Positions 34,847 to 46,090 of a stretch of 64,000 nucleotides of DNA are shown here, one piece after another (the stretch's first letter is position 1; each line of letters begins with the position of its first letter). The DNA comes from Lepeophtheirus salmonis (taxonomy: Eukaryota; Arthropoda; Copepoda; Siphonostomatoida; Caligidae). The stretch covers positions 51,199,671 through 51,263,670 of the forward strand of contig NC_052135.2 in NCBI RefSeq assembly GCF_016086655.4, given 5' to 3'. The translations under genes and the position numbers were made by a program. The notes beneath the pieces were generated by a model. That model ran no database searches. It was not told where the DNA came from and was given only the letters and a program-made list of their open reading frames with translations.

Positions 34847-35162
34847 CTCCTACATAGGTTTGAGACTGTTATGATTTTATGTCGAACGAACGCTAACTCT
34901 GTCTTTTAAAGAAGTTCGGTCGGGGCCTTGATCAATTAATTACGTTGATTGTATCACGCAACTTTTCATTAAAAAAAAAAGGCCAAGTTGTTGATTAATT
35001 AATTCTGGCTTCATTAATTAATTAAAGCTTAACAAGAAATACTTCTAAAGTGACCAATCAACATGCAGAACCCCTATAGGGGGAAAAGAAGATGAAATAT
35101 CAACAACTGACAACAAATTGCACTGTATAGTTTTGTGTAAGTAAGCCTTCGTATAAAAAATA

Positions 35163-35412
35163 GACTCAACCGGTCTTACTTAATAATCGGTCTTGACCGA
35201 TTATATAAATGAATTGTTGATGAAGTTATGTGCTTCAAAATTATGAACATTGACCTACAATGACATAATATGAATGTGTTGCATACATCATATTTGTACA
35301 ACTCAGGATAGGAGAAGTAAGTGAGTTCAAATGAGACCAAAAATAGGTGCTTTATTAAATAATTCAAGCCCGAACTAAAAAAAAATCGATCTCGAACCAG
35401 GTTTCAACACTA
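35163..35412. mobile_element. half copy of the 47122-type foldback
   Basis: ACCGATTATATAAATGAATT, AACATTGACCTACAATGACA, TTGTACAACTCAGGATA and the end GGTTTCAACACTA match the unit at 47500-47784. The left terminus is missing. Confidence 0.65.
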
Positions 35413-35571
35413 ATAAATATATATTGGGTTCCCATCTTATTTTTGTTTTTAGCCAAGAGAAAAGAAAGAAAGACGAATGATGTCTTTTGGATCCATTATA
35501 TATACAAATAAAAAGCAAATTGAGAATGGACGTAATACAAAGACAAATATACTTGTATATTAAATGGACTG

Positions 35572-35640
35572 CAGTGGTTCTCAAACTTTTAAAATATATA
35601 TAATCTTAGAAATATTAGGATCTTCAAATACCATCATCGT
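35572..35640 (+). repeat. hAT-like terminal sequence
   Basis: CAGTGGTTCTCAAACTTTTA is a textbook hAT/Charlie-type end. Neither a coding region nor a right end is seen nearby. Confidence 0.55.
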
Positions 35641-35839
35641 GATCAAGGTGAATATATATAAGTATAAATATATGTACATGGTGCTATCGCTATTTAACAA
35701 CCAACACGATTTTTTTAAATGGATTTTCTCCGAAATTAGTCATCCGATTGTAATCAAAACCCATGCCAAATGAAAGCTTAATCAATTTTTGAACATTAAT
35801 ATTCAATATAGGGGTATACGCAAGATTTTATTCTTTGCG

Positions 35840-35945
35840 GGACTTGATTCTTGGAAATTTTTTGATATTAATTTTTTTCGAAAAAAAATTCAAAAATGTG
35901 CAGCTATTCACAAAAATTAAATTTAAAAAAAAACATCATTAAATT
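35840..35945. repeat. A/T minisatellite-like block
   Basis: AAAAAAAATTCAAAAATGTG, CAGCTATTCACAAAAATTAA: same unit family as 8340, 31340 and 54090. Confidence 0.55.
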
Positions 35946-35989
35946 TGGAAGTTTTACTTCATAAATAAAATTGAGGGACACCATATTTA

Positions 35990-36620
35990 CATTTTCAATC
36001 AATATAGGCGTTTTTTTGCTTTCATGACTAGCTCCAACCTGCTGTGGAACTTTGCACAGCCCTTCTTTACAAAGATCGGCTCTGGGTTGGCTCAAGCACT
36101 GATGAAGGCGGCCTTCAGGTTGTCCTTTGTTGTGTATCGGACTCTCAAAATCTTCCCCTTGATGTACAAAAAAATACATGAGTCCAGGGGGGAACATTCA
36201 GTTCTGTTGAAAGGCCAAGAGTATTACTTTTCAAGCCAGTAGAAGAGGATTTTGTACCGGATCATACACTTTAGTCGAACCAAAGGTTTCAAACCCTGAC
36301 AAGGAGTTATCTTTTAAAGTTTATGTAATACTTCACCAAGTGGTGCATGGTGCTCTGGCTGCTGTGAAATTCGATCCTCTTCTGCCTTCCATGGTGTCTT
36401 TAACTGCGCCAAACAATTCGGTTGACCGTGTGGACGCTTTTGGTGTGTATCTCGTGGTCACCCGGTATACAGTAGAGAGGTTACAGCCAAGCCCTTTAGA
36501 GATCTCAGATGTTGACTTCCCACACGCAGATAGCTCCCAAATCGCAGCTATTGTCTTTGGTTATGACGCTCTTATTTCTCGGTTGACTTTGCTTCTTTTT
36601 TGTCTACAGTTTCTTTAAAC
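35990..36620 (-). pseudogene. Tc1/mariner transposase relic, middle deleted
   Basis: On the minus strand the N-terminal block (36620-36400) reads IAAIWELSACGKSTSEISKG, LGCNLSTVYRVTTRYTPKAS: an HTH and linker. It then jumps to a C-terminal block (36190-36010): PLDSCIFLYIKGKILRVRYT (after the third-Asp box), TKDNLKAAFI, FVKKGCAKFHSRLELVMKAK. This order matches a transposase that lost its whole three-Asp core. Stops and shifts abound. Confidence 0.72.
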
Positions 36621-36719
36621 CATTTTGTACAACAAGTTATCAGCCTTAAATATCGAAATATAACAAATAGGACAAAGGCCCGCCATTTAAATAGTGTTGC
36701 AATTGAGTACTAGTATATA

Positions 36720-36785
36720 TTGAGATTTTCTCCTTTTATTGATTTATGTTCAATATTGTTTGTATGTTGATACACCACAAATATA
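36720..36785 (-). repeat. outer end of repeat R
   Basis: TTGATTTATGTTCAATATTG, TTTGTATGTTGATACACCAC equals the reverse-complemented terminus of repeat R. Confidence 0.6.
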
Positions 36786-36789
36786 TTAA

Positions 36790-37460
36790 AGTTCAACGTT
36801 ATAGAACGTAGTTTTTTACTAGACAATACAGGTTTTAAATACTTTCATTTGTCAATTCCATTTTAACTTGCAAATACACAATGAAAATATAGTATTTTTC
36901 TCAATCTGAATGAAAAAAACCTTTGGATTCTTAATAAACTTGGTTGTTAAGGCCCCTAAGAAGGCCAACGCACAGAAGGATGACGTCAGTGCTATATCTA
37001 CATTAATATAATCACACTTTTTGAAAATGGACAATGATATGAGTATGAATATGCACAGCACTGCATCATTGAGTTAAGGACTTGTTGAATATATGAATGT
37101 ATGTTCCCAAAGATTGTATCGCAATTCATTTTGTTTTTTACATATTTGTAATGATTATATTATGCATTAATGCCGTTTCATATTAATGTTCTTTACACGA
37201 GATAATTAATCACATTTATGAAGGGTTTATTTTTTTCTGCAGAGAAGGATGAGTTTTTAAAATTACTTTTTAAAGATTATTCTGCATTTTTTTTCCGGTC
37301 TCAAACTCAAGCCGGGTTGATCTTATCTTGTGATGCACATTTTATTTTTTCAATTTTTCAAGAGAAAAATTAGAACGATAGTATTTCAAGTATTTAAGTG
37401 TCAATAATATCAAGGACAAGTATTTCACAAAATCATCTGAAGATAGTGTTTGGCACGACT
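36790..37460. other. non-coding stretch
   Basis: Nothing recognised. Confidence 0.4.
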
Positions 37461-37461
37461 T

Positions 37462-37745
37462 TTATTCAATATGTAAGCCCTCAGCTCTAATAATTGCCTC
37501 AATACTAGGCCAAAACCCCATGTAGACTTTGATTAGAGACTAGGAGTAGCATATTGCTTATTCAGAGTGGCATCAACCCGTGAAATTTTTTTTATTAGAA
37601 AAGAAGTAAACTTTGCCCAAATTTTTGTTAGCCTTGAGAACATTTAGAATCTTCTTTACTCTTTCCATCCATCTCAGCTAGCTCTGTTCAGATATAAGAA
37701 TTCTTGTTTTCCTCCTCCGTAATATTGCACCAATGTCATTCTGGA
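37462..37745 (-). pseudogene. Tc1/mariner transposase relic (first-Asp scrap joined to C-terminus)
   Basis: On the minus strand it reads RRKTRILISEQS, MERVKKILNVLKANKNLGKV, YFFSNKKNFTG (the SDEKxFT first-Asp box with Asn for Asp), then after a deletion IKVYMGFWPSIEAIIRAEGL and HIE, with a stop at 37464-37462. The C-terminal IEAIIRAEG.HIE is very typical of this group. Confidence 0.75.
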
Positions 37746-37749
37746 TTGA

Positions 37750-38165
37750 AAATAATAAAATGTGTACCACTAGATAAAATCAACCCCATACATCCATTTA
37801 AAAAATCATTTTAAAACTAGGGTTTGAGTATATTCTTCACGCTGTCTATTTTATATAATTTTTTTTTTTTTTTTCTTGATAGTCTCATCAAATAACTAAA
37901 AACTCTAAATATAAATTCACATTTAAAACTAAATAAATGAGTATAATTAAAGTCAGCTCATTTACTTCATTGATGAATTTAAATTCCACTGCCTCCTTTT
38001 AAAACTGTTTATAATAGAGTATACACATTTATATAAAGATATATACAACTCAAATATACTAAGGCGTTTGTTTCTCTCTCTTTTTTATAATTAGATACTT
38101 AACTTCTGCCTCCGAAATGACTTCTTCTATGAATAAATTTTAGTCAAGAAAGATGTAACATAAAA
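37750..38165. other. non-coding stretch
   Basis: AT-rich, with a T run at 37859-37874. Nothing recognised. Confidence 0.4.
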
Positions 38166-38169
38166 GAAT

Positions 38170-38404
38170 GGGAGGGAAGAAATAAAATGATCGTTTATTT
38201 CAGTTCCATTCTACCTTCATAATTATAATTTAACTCATATGAATTATCAAAGTGTATAAATCGTCAACATAAAAGCAAGCTAGAAGGAGTTTTCTTGATT
38301 ACTTAGTGAGTCAACATAAAAACTATCTTGAACAAAATCAAGAAAGGGATCAAATCCCAATTTATTTATTTACTTAATCTATATATATATAGGTCAATAT
38401 TGTA
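38170..38404. repeat. two abutting repeat-R ends
   Basis: CGTCAACATAAAAGCAAGCT (38263, one terminus) and GAGTCAACATAAAAACTATC, then TTGAACAAAA (38304, the other terminus), lie 40 bp apart. They begin with the same GTCAACATAAAA. The second is cut by the family A element at 38405. Confidence 0.7.
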
Positions 38405-39104
38405 CAGGGTGGTTCCACTATTTCGGAATAATATCCAATGGTTTAAAACGAACGTACTAGATGGGGTAGAACAATATTTTTATTACTCTTTGAAAGTTAC
38501 ATTTAATGACATTCATTTATTTATAATGATATCCTCTCATTTGATAACCTCAGCCACACGGTGCCAGAAGCTTCGGCAGACCTCCAAGAGCGCCAGTTTT
38601 GTCATTGTAAGGTTAATGTAACTCTTCAGATTCTCCACAGACGAATGATAATTGGCACAGGCCTCATACTCAACCCTCCCCGAGACGAAGATTTTGGATG
38701 GGTTCAGGTCCAGGCTCTTTGCAGTCCAAAAATCCGGCCACCAAAAGCGGGACATATTATGACCAATAATTCCAGCACTTTTTGGCCTTTTGGGGCAATG
38801 TACTGTCTTGTTGGAATATATTACTTATTCCTTGGGCAACTCCATCCAACCAGGCAATATAAATTAAAAGTGCAAATCTGGAAGGAAAACAATGGAAAGG
38901 CTGGCTCTGCACGAGGTCGCCAGTGCCTGCCAAAGCTTGCGGTGCCATGTGTTCGAGGTTAACTCGTGAGGCAGACTTTATTACGAATAATTGAATGTTA
39001 TCAAATGTAGCTTTCAATCATAAAAGAATAATTATGGTTATACACAGTCTAGTTCGTTCGTTATAAGCTTTTAGCTAATTTTCCAATTTATCTGGGCCAC
39101 CCTG
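38405..39104 (-). mobile_element. long-TIR mariner-like element, family A copy 3
   Basis: Ends CAGGGTGGTTCCACTATTTC and (reversed) CAGGGTGGCCCAGATAAATT lie next to TA at 38403 and 39105. The minus strand is the best-preserved coding copy of the family: a leader with LLIYIAWLDGVAQGIS, NIFQQDSTLPQKAKK (second Asp intact), a one-base shift near 38760, then NMSRFWWPDFWTAKSLDLNP (third Asp intact), KIFVSGRVEYEACANYHSSV, ENLKSYINLTMTKLA, EVCRSFWHRVAEVI. By my reading the spacing between the two Asp residues is about 32 residues. The first Asp, HTH domain and start are missing. Confidence 0.9.
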
Positions 39105-40080
39105 TATAGTTCAACATTGTGGTAACTATTTGACAATAATTTTTTGTACATTTTATATATATGAATTAAATAAAAAATATTGTTTTTTTTTCGAAATTCT
39201 TACTATTTTTATGATTTGAATAGACAAAATTATTTATATACCTAAAGTTTTATAAGTATAGAAAAACAAGTGTGCACAAAAAAAACTCCACTAGGTTAGT
39301 TGAATACATCATTAATAAAGACTATAAAATTTAAAAAAACTTGCGCATATTTGTGCAATTTTCTAAAATAAGGATTTTGCATGATAGTGTACTACAAGAT
39401 TGAAAAATCTAGAGGGTAGCATCCAAAACAAAAATTGAGATAGAAACCCTGATCTAACCATAATTTAATATTCATCTGTGGCAAAATGTGCGTCTTGACA
39501 ATAAAAAGGAATGTAGACAAATATATTTTTGAGGGGGAAAATTATTAAGAATGGAACACACTTAAAGATCAGATACACCCTGGTCTGATAAGCAGTGGCC
39601 CCTTAATATCTCACCTTCGAAAATATCATTATAAAGGAAATAAACAAAAGTTATTGTCAGATACTGGATCAATATTTATATTGATTAAGTAAACGATGAA
39701 TCTGATGAGATAGATTAAATGATTGTTTTCGTATATTTGCCCTGTAGCAACAAATAAACTAAATTTTAATTATTTTCATAAATATAAAGATAAATACTTT
39801 AAAAATTATATGAAGTCAGTTGAAGTTAATATATTTTTGATAAATAAGCTAAATATAACTTAAATTACAACTGGGATTGTAAAAATAAAAATATAATATC
39901 AATTTTTATAGTTTTGGCCACTTTTGAAGGAAATAAGCATTGTGAGACGGCAATATTTTTTATTTTGTTTAATCTCCATATTTTCTGTTAGTACAACCTT
40001 CAAAAGAAAATTGTATGTCAATCTTTTCCTTAGTTTGTGAGTTAAGTGTTAAGTGTAACAATATGTGGTTATTTCTAAAA
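39105..40080. other. non-coding stretch
   Basis: Nothing recognised. Confidence 0.4.
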
Positions 40081-40083
40081 CAA

Positions 40084-40215
40084 TGGATCAAAAACAATTT
40101 CGTGTTTTAACTTTACACTGTTCCTTGATGAGAAAAATACCGTTCAAGCAAAGCAATGGCTTGAAAAGTGTTATGGGTACTCCACTCCATAAAGTGAATA
40201 AATTAAAAAAAATAA
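40084..40215 (+). pseudogene. mariner N-terminal relic
   Basis: The plus strand reads MDQKQFRVLTLHCSLMRK, a one-base shift, then NTVQAKQWLEKCYGYSTP. This is the start of a mariner transposase (mellifera/cecropia-like opening, first HTH). Nothing further of the gene follows. It is a different copy from the rearranged mariner at 60833. Confidence 0.75.
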
Positions 40216-40385
40216 TATTAATAATTTAAAAAAACCCATTTTGGGACTTTAAAAAAAGTGTTTTTTTTTGTTAAGCCCCCAATTTTTCATCCAATGTGTT
40301 ATATTTATTTCCTTCTTGAGGATCGACCTAACCACAATGAGTTAAGTAGAACGTTTTTTTCCGGAAGACATTGTGCACTGACTTA

Positions 40386-40899
40386 CAGGGTGCGTGTACC
40401 ACATATTAAAGACAGCATTACTCCATCAGCTGATGTTTGATCCGTCTGTTTTTGGTGTTAAAATTTTTCCCGGGTCATTGGCTTCAGTTATTGTTTACCA
40501 CTTGTAGCGATAGCATCATTTTAAGTCCCCAAGAGAGAATGAGAGAGATCGTAGGTGCGCTGCTATTCAGATTATGATTAGTGATCACACGAAATTAAGC
40601 AATGCTGACATCTCTGGCCTTCTGTTTATGCCAGTTAGAACAGTCAGAAATCTCAGGAAGGAGCTGGAGGAGTCATCAGACCCGATGGAAGAAGAAGGAG
40701 GAGAAGAGCACCAGGATTGACCTTCATCAACAAGGTCAGGGGCATCATCGACGAGGACCCCCAGCGTTTCAGCGTACACTGAATAGATAGCTGCTTTATA
40801 TCCTAATAAAGATATTTGTTTTTATTTCATCAATAAATATTATAAAATAAGCTTGTAGTTGTTGATTTTTGAAGCGGTATATTTTGCCCACGCACCCTG
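40386..40899 (+). mobile_element. short mariner-like element, family B-type ends
   Basis: Ends CAGGGTGCGTG at 40386 and CACGCACCCTG at 40899 form an inverted pair flanked by TA. The outer bases match element B (14775), but the inside differs. The plus strand reads LSNADISGLLFMPVRTVRNL, RKELEESSDP, then TGLTFINKVRGIIDEDPQRF, the HTH, linker and start of the second HTH of a mariner-type transposase. Everything after is deleted; the element is only 514 bp. Confidence 0.85.
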
Positions 40900-41450
40900 T
40901 ACATCCCTCCATCAATAAATAAAAAATTAAGGAACAACGCCGATTTGTTTAGATTTTAAAGCTAGACCGGTCCATAAGAAAGTTAAACCGAATTAGTTAT
41001 AATTAATTTGGTCTCAGACGGTTCTAGGATCTCCATAATAAAACCACAGAGTATTATTATTGTGTTGTTTGAAATATAAGAAAAGGAACATGTGAAAGGA
41101 GACATTTGAAAAAAGTAGAACAAAAGAGTTCAACTTCTAAAATTAGTCTTTTGGCATTTGTCCACTTACTCTCCACATCTACATACTCTGTCCATAACAA
41201 CTACATCACGTTCTACAACTCCATTCATAGTACTAATGAAAAGGTCAAGAAGCATGGACAATACAAAAATAACAATAATTGAAAGACAGGAAAGTAAGTA
41301 ACATAAGAAAATGAAGGCTTTCATATTGTGAAAATGAAAAGAAGAGGAGGAAGAATTTAATACAACTTTCCTGGTATACAAAGTTGGAATTAAATCTGTC
41401 AAAATTAAAGAAACGTATATAATTGTATATTGAATTGTATTTGGCCCGTC
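40900..41450. other. non-coding stretch
   Basis: Nothing recognised. An open frame at 41166-41483 (minus) is AT-driven with no family resemblance. Confidence 0.4.
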
Positions 41451-41452
41451 AA

Positions 41453-41990
41453 CACATAAACTAGCTAGAAGGATTTTTCTCATAATTAATCGTGGATTAC
41501 ATTAGTATACTCTTTGACGAATTATCAAATGAACAAAAAAGAACGAAAGCACCAACTTTTTTTAAATATATATATTCATATTCTTATTTTTATCTACGTT
41601 CTATCCAATATGATATCTATCTACAAATTATTCTTATTAATATCTGGTCCATCTACACAAAAGCATGCTGGAATAATTTTCATCAAAATTGAGTAATTGC
41701 ATTTTTCAACAAATGATTATTCATTTTTATCAACAAATTATTCTAATGAATATGTCGCAAATTGAACTTAAAGTAGCAAATATTCATCACCAGCATGAAA
41801 TAATCTATGTTGATATATTATATTGTTGAAAAGTATAATATCGGGCCAATATAATTAAATAATTATATTAAATAAAGGTTCTAAACTCCAGCTAGGATAT
41901 CTTAATACATCCCATAATTTTGAATAATAAGCCTATAATTGACTGAAATATGTTAATGAAATAAAAAGTTGACGCACTATCTATTATAAT
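41453..41990 (-). repeat. dispersed repeat R, reverse copy
   Basis: CGTCAACACATAAACTAGCT, AGAAGGATTTTTCTCATAAT, TTTGACGAATTATCAAATGA, then TTAAAGTAGCAAATATTCAT, TAAATAAAGGTTCTAAACTC and TGAATAATAAGCCTATAATT. It starts from the GTCAAC terminus; the other end is worn. Confidence 0.7.
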
Positions 41991-41999
41991 CTTAAAACT

Positions 42000-43148
42000 G
42001 TCTCAAAAATTACTTTTTTTCTATCCCAGTTCGGTCTTAAGTGATTTTAACTAAACTGATTTTGACAGATATTCAAATCAAGTTCATGGTCTCAAACCAT
42101 GTATAGAAATTTAATTGATTTCCGTTTCTTTACTTTGATTATATTTTGCAACATTTCTTTCCTAAAAAAAAAACATTAAAAAAAGGGCCCAAAATCATTT
42201 AGTATATTACCCAATTATTCCAAATTATAGAATAATGACTTAATAATTGTGGGAAATTGTTCACAGTCGCTTAAAAAGATATGTGCTCAATTGGAATTTA
42301 ACCAATAAATGTTCAAAAAACTGATAAAGGAAAAATTAGTATAGGGAGTAACTCGTGTGACAACCTGTCTTGGTCAACTTACACCATTATGAAAGACTTT
42401 GCATGTCATCATTATTATTATGTCTATAATTTGGAAACGCAAATAAAGTCGCTAAAAAGTCATCAATAAAAAGTGTATCTAACATATTTTAAAGATATAG
42501 ATCAAAATCTCTTCTTTTTTTTTTTTTCTTTTTTTTGTGGGTACGAGCTGTACCATTTTTTAAGGTACAAGTGAATGAATTAGTTCGAACACACAAAAGA
42601 CTCGCTTATTATAAATTCGAGCCAAAAACTATCATTAGTAATTATGTATATAAAAATTAGAAAACTATCTTTTTATTGCACACATAGGGTTTGAAGCTAT
42701 GGTATAGATTACAACTTTAAAAAAGATAAAAACCAAAAACCCTTCTTCATTAATATCACAACAAACAGGTTCATATACAATATATATTCCATCTCTAGAC
42801 ATGAACACAAATTCATTAACTATGATTGTATGCATATATTATAGGTTCGTATATTGTAAAATTGTGAAATCATTCTGTAGTGCCTAAACGTAGTAGGCAT
42901 AGATTTTATGGCTTTTAATTTGCATGAGGTATAATCAAAGTTTACCAATGCATAATATTGCATATTAGCATATATAATAGAAAAATAAATTATGTATACA
43001 AAGTTATTGGGGTTTCTCTCTCGGGATCCCATTTTCCAGGGATGTCTCGGGGTTTTACAACTGACGATAAGTCGATCATTGAATTATTTCAAAATATAAG
43101 TTCCATTTGATTATACAGTCAAACCTGTAATAAGTGGTCAAGCAAGGG
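42000..43148. other. non-coding stretch
   Basis: Nothing recognised. A T-rich run lies at 42510-42536. Confidence 0.4.
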
Positions 43149-43347
43149 TAGTGTTGAGGCAATCCTTATTTATTCGGTCTAGTCCATACTTTAGACCGGT
43201 CATAGCAGTCCAAACAGTAATATAACTGATTTAAAAAAAGAAAAAAGGAAGTTAAGTGACGTCATCAAGAACCGAACTGGACCGGACCGAGACTGAAATG
43301 AATTGGACTGCACTCTTCAGTACTAAATAAGTACAAACATAACACTA
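43149..43347. mobile_element. TAGTGTTG foldback MITE, 199 bp
   Basis: Starts TAGTGTTGAGGCAATCCTTA, then TTTATTCGGTC; ends ACTAAATAAGTACAAACATA, then ACACTA. The inner parts AGACCGGTC and GGACCGGACC also face each other. Same family as 34240-34846. Confidence 0.75.
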
Positions 43348-43512
43348 GGCAAGGTCAACTGATGTGACCCCTTAAACCAAGTGTCCTATTTTGTAACAAT
43401 TATAAATTAGAAAACTGGATAAGGCCGATTAATGCAATGGCATGCTTAAACCAGTTGAACCAGTCAACCTAAAAATTAGTTTGTTTATTATTTACTATTC
43501 AATAACTTTTTT

Positions 43513-43575
43513 GTTGCGGGTGGGATTGGAACTCCAAAGAGCTGGACTCACAAGCTCTAACAAGTAACTTGGGAA
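43513..43575 (-). repeat. tRNA-like remnant
   Basis: On the minus strand TTGTTAGAGC (end of a D-arm) is followed by a possible anticodon hairpin (AGAGCT/AGCTCT) and a B-box-like GAGTTCCAATCCCACCCGC. The 5' arm and acceptor pairing are poor, so it is a decayed tRNA or tRNA-derived SINE head, not a working tRNA. Confidence 0.35.
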
Positions 43576-43579
43576 ATAT

Positions 43580-43955
43580 CAGGGATAATGATAAAATAAA
43601 AAAAATGGGTAAGAGACTCAAAGGAAAAGTAATATTTTTAACAACTACTCTTATTTCTTAAGAGACTTAATGATCTTCACTCATTTACACACCCCTTGAT
43701 CAAAAAATTACTCCGAATTGGGACTTTTGTAGAGCGTGATGAATATAAAACTGTAATGTTTCTTTAAAAAAAAATCCCAAACCATGACGCGAGTGAAATA
43801 ATGAACATAGAGTAGTGAACAATTTTTAATCCCATCATAAATTAAAGTGAAAATTCACGCCGATTTAATTGATAGCCACTTGGCTTAGAGCCTCTTTAGG
43901 TGGAACTAACTTTAAATTCATTCCTTCTTCTTAAAAAAATAGGTGTAGTAAAAAG
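43580..43955. other. non-coding stretch
   Basis: Nothing recognised. Confidence 0.4.
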
Positions 43956-43959
43956 ACAT

Positions 43960-44345
43960 CCTTTCTTTCAATCGATTTATTTGAATTAACGTTTATCTCC
44001 TTGGCAACCAAAACAGTGCTTACATGACGGTTGGACTCCACGATATCCATTATTTTATCCACATTTTCGAAAAATGGCCTTCCAGAGCGTGGATCATATT
44101 TGACAGCAAAATAATGTGAAAAAAACTGTCAAATATTCCGTATTTTGTCTTTGTTGTTCTCCATTTTTGGTAACTACTCATACAAATTTGAGTCAAGCAA
44201 TCACAAAACTGTGTCATAAGTTTTTTTTAGTACGACATCTTATCTATCTAACAATATCCAGCGTATACATACATATAGCACTTATACAACGCGAGATACA
44301 CAATAGTTTAGCCATCTATTGGGAAAATACTTTTACTACAACTAA
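43960..44345 (-). pseudogene. mariner N-terminal relic (copy c)
   Basis: It aligns with the relics at 5396 and 9846. The minus strand starts near 44166 (MENNKDKI-like), with a deletion through much of the first HTH, then a FAVKYDPRSGRP-like linker and a worn ENVDKIMDIVE. Sequence past the coding end (AACGTTTATCTCCTTGGCAA) is shared with 9890. The 5' leader (TTTTTTTAGTACGACATCTT) matches 5945. Confidence 0.72.
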
Positions 44346-44349
44346 TATT

Positions 44350-44980
44350 TAAAAAGAGTTAATTTTTACTGTATTTATAATTTACTATCGGTATCCCAAT
44401 ATCTCCAATCATCCTGTAATTTAAAATTGTTTACCGACATTCTGCTCAAAATGAGAAATTCAAATAGGAATACGAGTATGTTTAGTCTTTACGTAAATAG
44501 CAAAAATTTTGCCTATGAATAATTAATTTTACCACATTTCAAAGATTGAATGCTTTAGAAATAAGAAAAAAACTTTTTAGGAGCGGCGTTTCTTATTATT
44601 ATTTTCTGTTTGTGAAGAAATGAAGTTTTTGCAAAGGCAAGATGAGGAAAAAATATAAATACATATATTTTGTTGTATTTTTTTGCATAATTTATAAGGT
44701 CTATCCATTATACAAATACAAAAGTAATATCGAATAACATTGCAAACAAATCCCCTATATTAAATGAACATCGATTTGAAATAGATTTGACAGCTAACAT
44801 ATCTATTTATAAATGATCGATGAGGCTTAAATCAAATAAGCCAGTCAGCAATATTTATGAATACAAAATATGGATATAAATTTCTTATTAGCTAGGGATG
44901 TGAAAACTGTCGAATTTCTCGAGAATGTAAATTAGAAAGAAAATACTAGAGGAGTGAATGAAACTTTGAAAAGGTTTCAT
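44350..44980. other. non-coding stretch
   Basis: Nothing recognised. Confidence 0.4.
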
Positions 44981-44984
44981 TGAC

Positions 44985-45460
44985 TTAATAAATAACACAA
45001 GGAACACTCATTTTGTACATATGAATTGAAGCTAAAAAGGAAATTATCTTTGAGCGTAAAATCAAAAACGGATCTCAGTTTTTCTCTCAGTCATCTGAAG
45101 TCTGAAATATCTGGGATAATAGTAATTCGGAACTATTAACGTTCAGATTCTTTTTTTAGACTTAAAAAATCCCAAATTAAAAGTAGAATAAATAAAACTT
45201 ATGTAAAAATGTGTTTTATGATTTAAAAAAATGTTTTTATTGATTCTGTATCTTCTTCTAAATTCCATATATTTCCATTTTAGGGTAAAAAATGATAAAA
45301 CACGTCACTCTTCTTTTGACCCTTATGACTTATTCAAAATATATATTTATTAAGAATATCATAGCTTATATTATAGAAAATATTTAATGTATAATTTAAA
45401 AAAAGATCTATTTAAAAAATAAGTATCTCTAAGGATTTTTGTTACATTTTGTATTTTTTA
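44985..45460 (+). repeat. long unclassified repeat, copy 1
   Basis: Aligns along more than 400 bp with 61700-62190. Shared blocks: GATCTCAGTTTTTCTCTCAG, TCTGAAATATCTGGGAT, GTTTTTATTGATTCTG, TTATTCAAAATA, GAATATCATAG.TTATATTA. There is no coding content and no clear ends. Confidence 0.75.
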
Positions 45461-45464
45461 AGTG

Positions 45465-46005
45465 ATCACATTTTGAAATATTAAAATTATCTACTCATCG
45501 TAAATGGATCACATTATTATTTTGATCCAGGTATCTCATTCCTAAGTCCAATCTATTCCTTTGTAAGGTCTAGTTGTTTTCCTCCGATGAATTATCTTCC
45601 CATCGTCCCTCACGGAATTCGGAATCCAAATTCGAACATTTCTTAGGATGGATTATCAAGTTAGAAGGATCTTCCTTCAATTACCTCGATCTTACTTATA
45701 CGATGTATGACATCATGAAATTGGCATTGAAATCGGGGGGAAAATAAGATGATAATATTGAATATTTAGCCCCCCCCAAAAAAAAAAAAAAAAAAAAAAA
45801 AGGGATCACTAGAAAAATCTTTGCAGATGCATATTTTTTAAATATATCTTTTTTTAAATTATTGAATATTTTTCTTATTTTTTGGATTCTGCACTTATAG
45901 ATAGATTTGAGTATTGTCTTCAATTCATTTGTACACCCCCCTCCCCCCGAATAGTTTCCCTGTGTAATCTACCGATTTCCCCCCGTAATTTTAACTGGTA
46001 GAGCA
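45465..46005. other. non-coding stretch with poly-C/poly-A
   Basis: C8 followed by A24 at 45770-45801. Nothing else recognised. Confidence 0.4.
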
Positions 46006-46009
46006 TATG

Positions 46010-46040
46010 CTACTTACCTGAAAAATAAGAATATAGAAAT
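46010..46040 (-). promoter_or_regulatory. candidate recursive-splicing ratchet point
   Basis: The minus strand reads ATTTCTATATTCTTATTTTT, then CAG, then GTAAGTAG: a pyrimidine tract and 3' splice site directly abutting a consensus 5' splice site, with the junction between 46018 and 46017. It has the same strand as the CELF exon and lies 13.3 kb upstream of it. The form is that of zero-length exons that split long introns in flies and vertebrates. Assignment to the CELF gene is inference. Confidence 0.5.
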
Positions 46041-46090
46041 GTAATAAATAATATAATTGTAGAATGAAGAAGTTCTTAAAAAATGTAAAA

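Noticed and set aside
35904..36197. 97-codon minus frame as a novel gene
   Set aside because: It contains the C-terminal part of a transposase in another frame (35990-36620).
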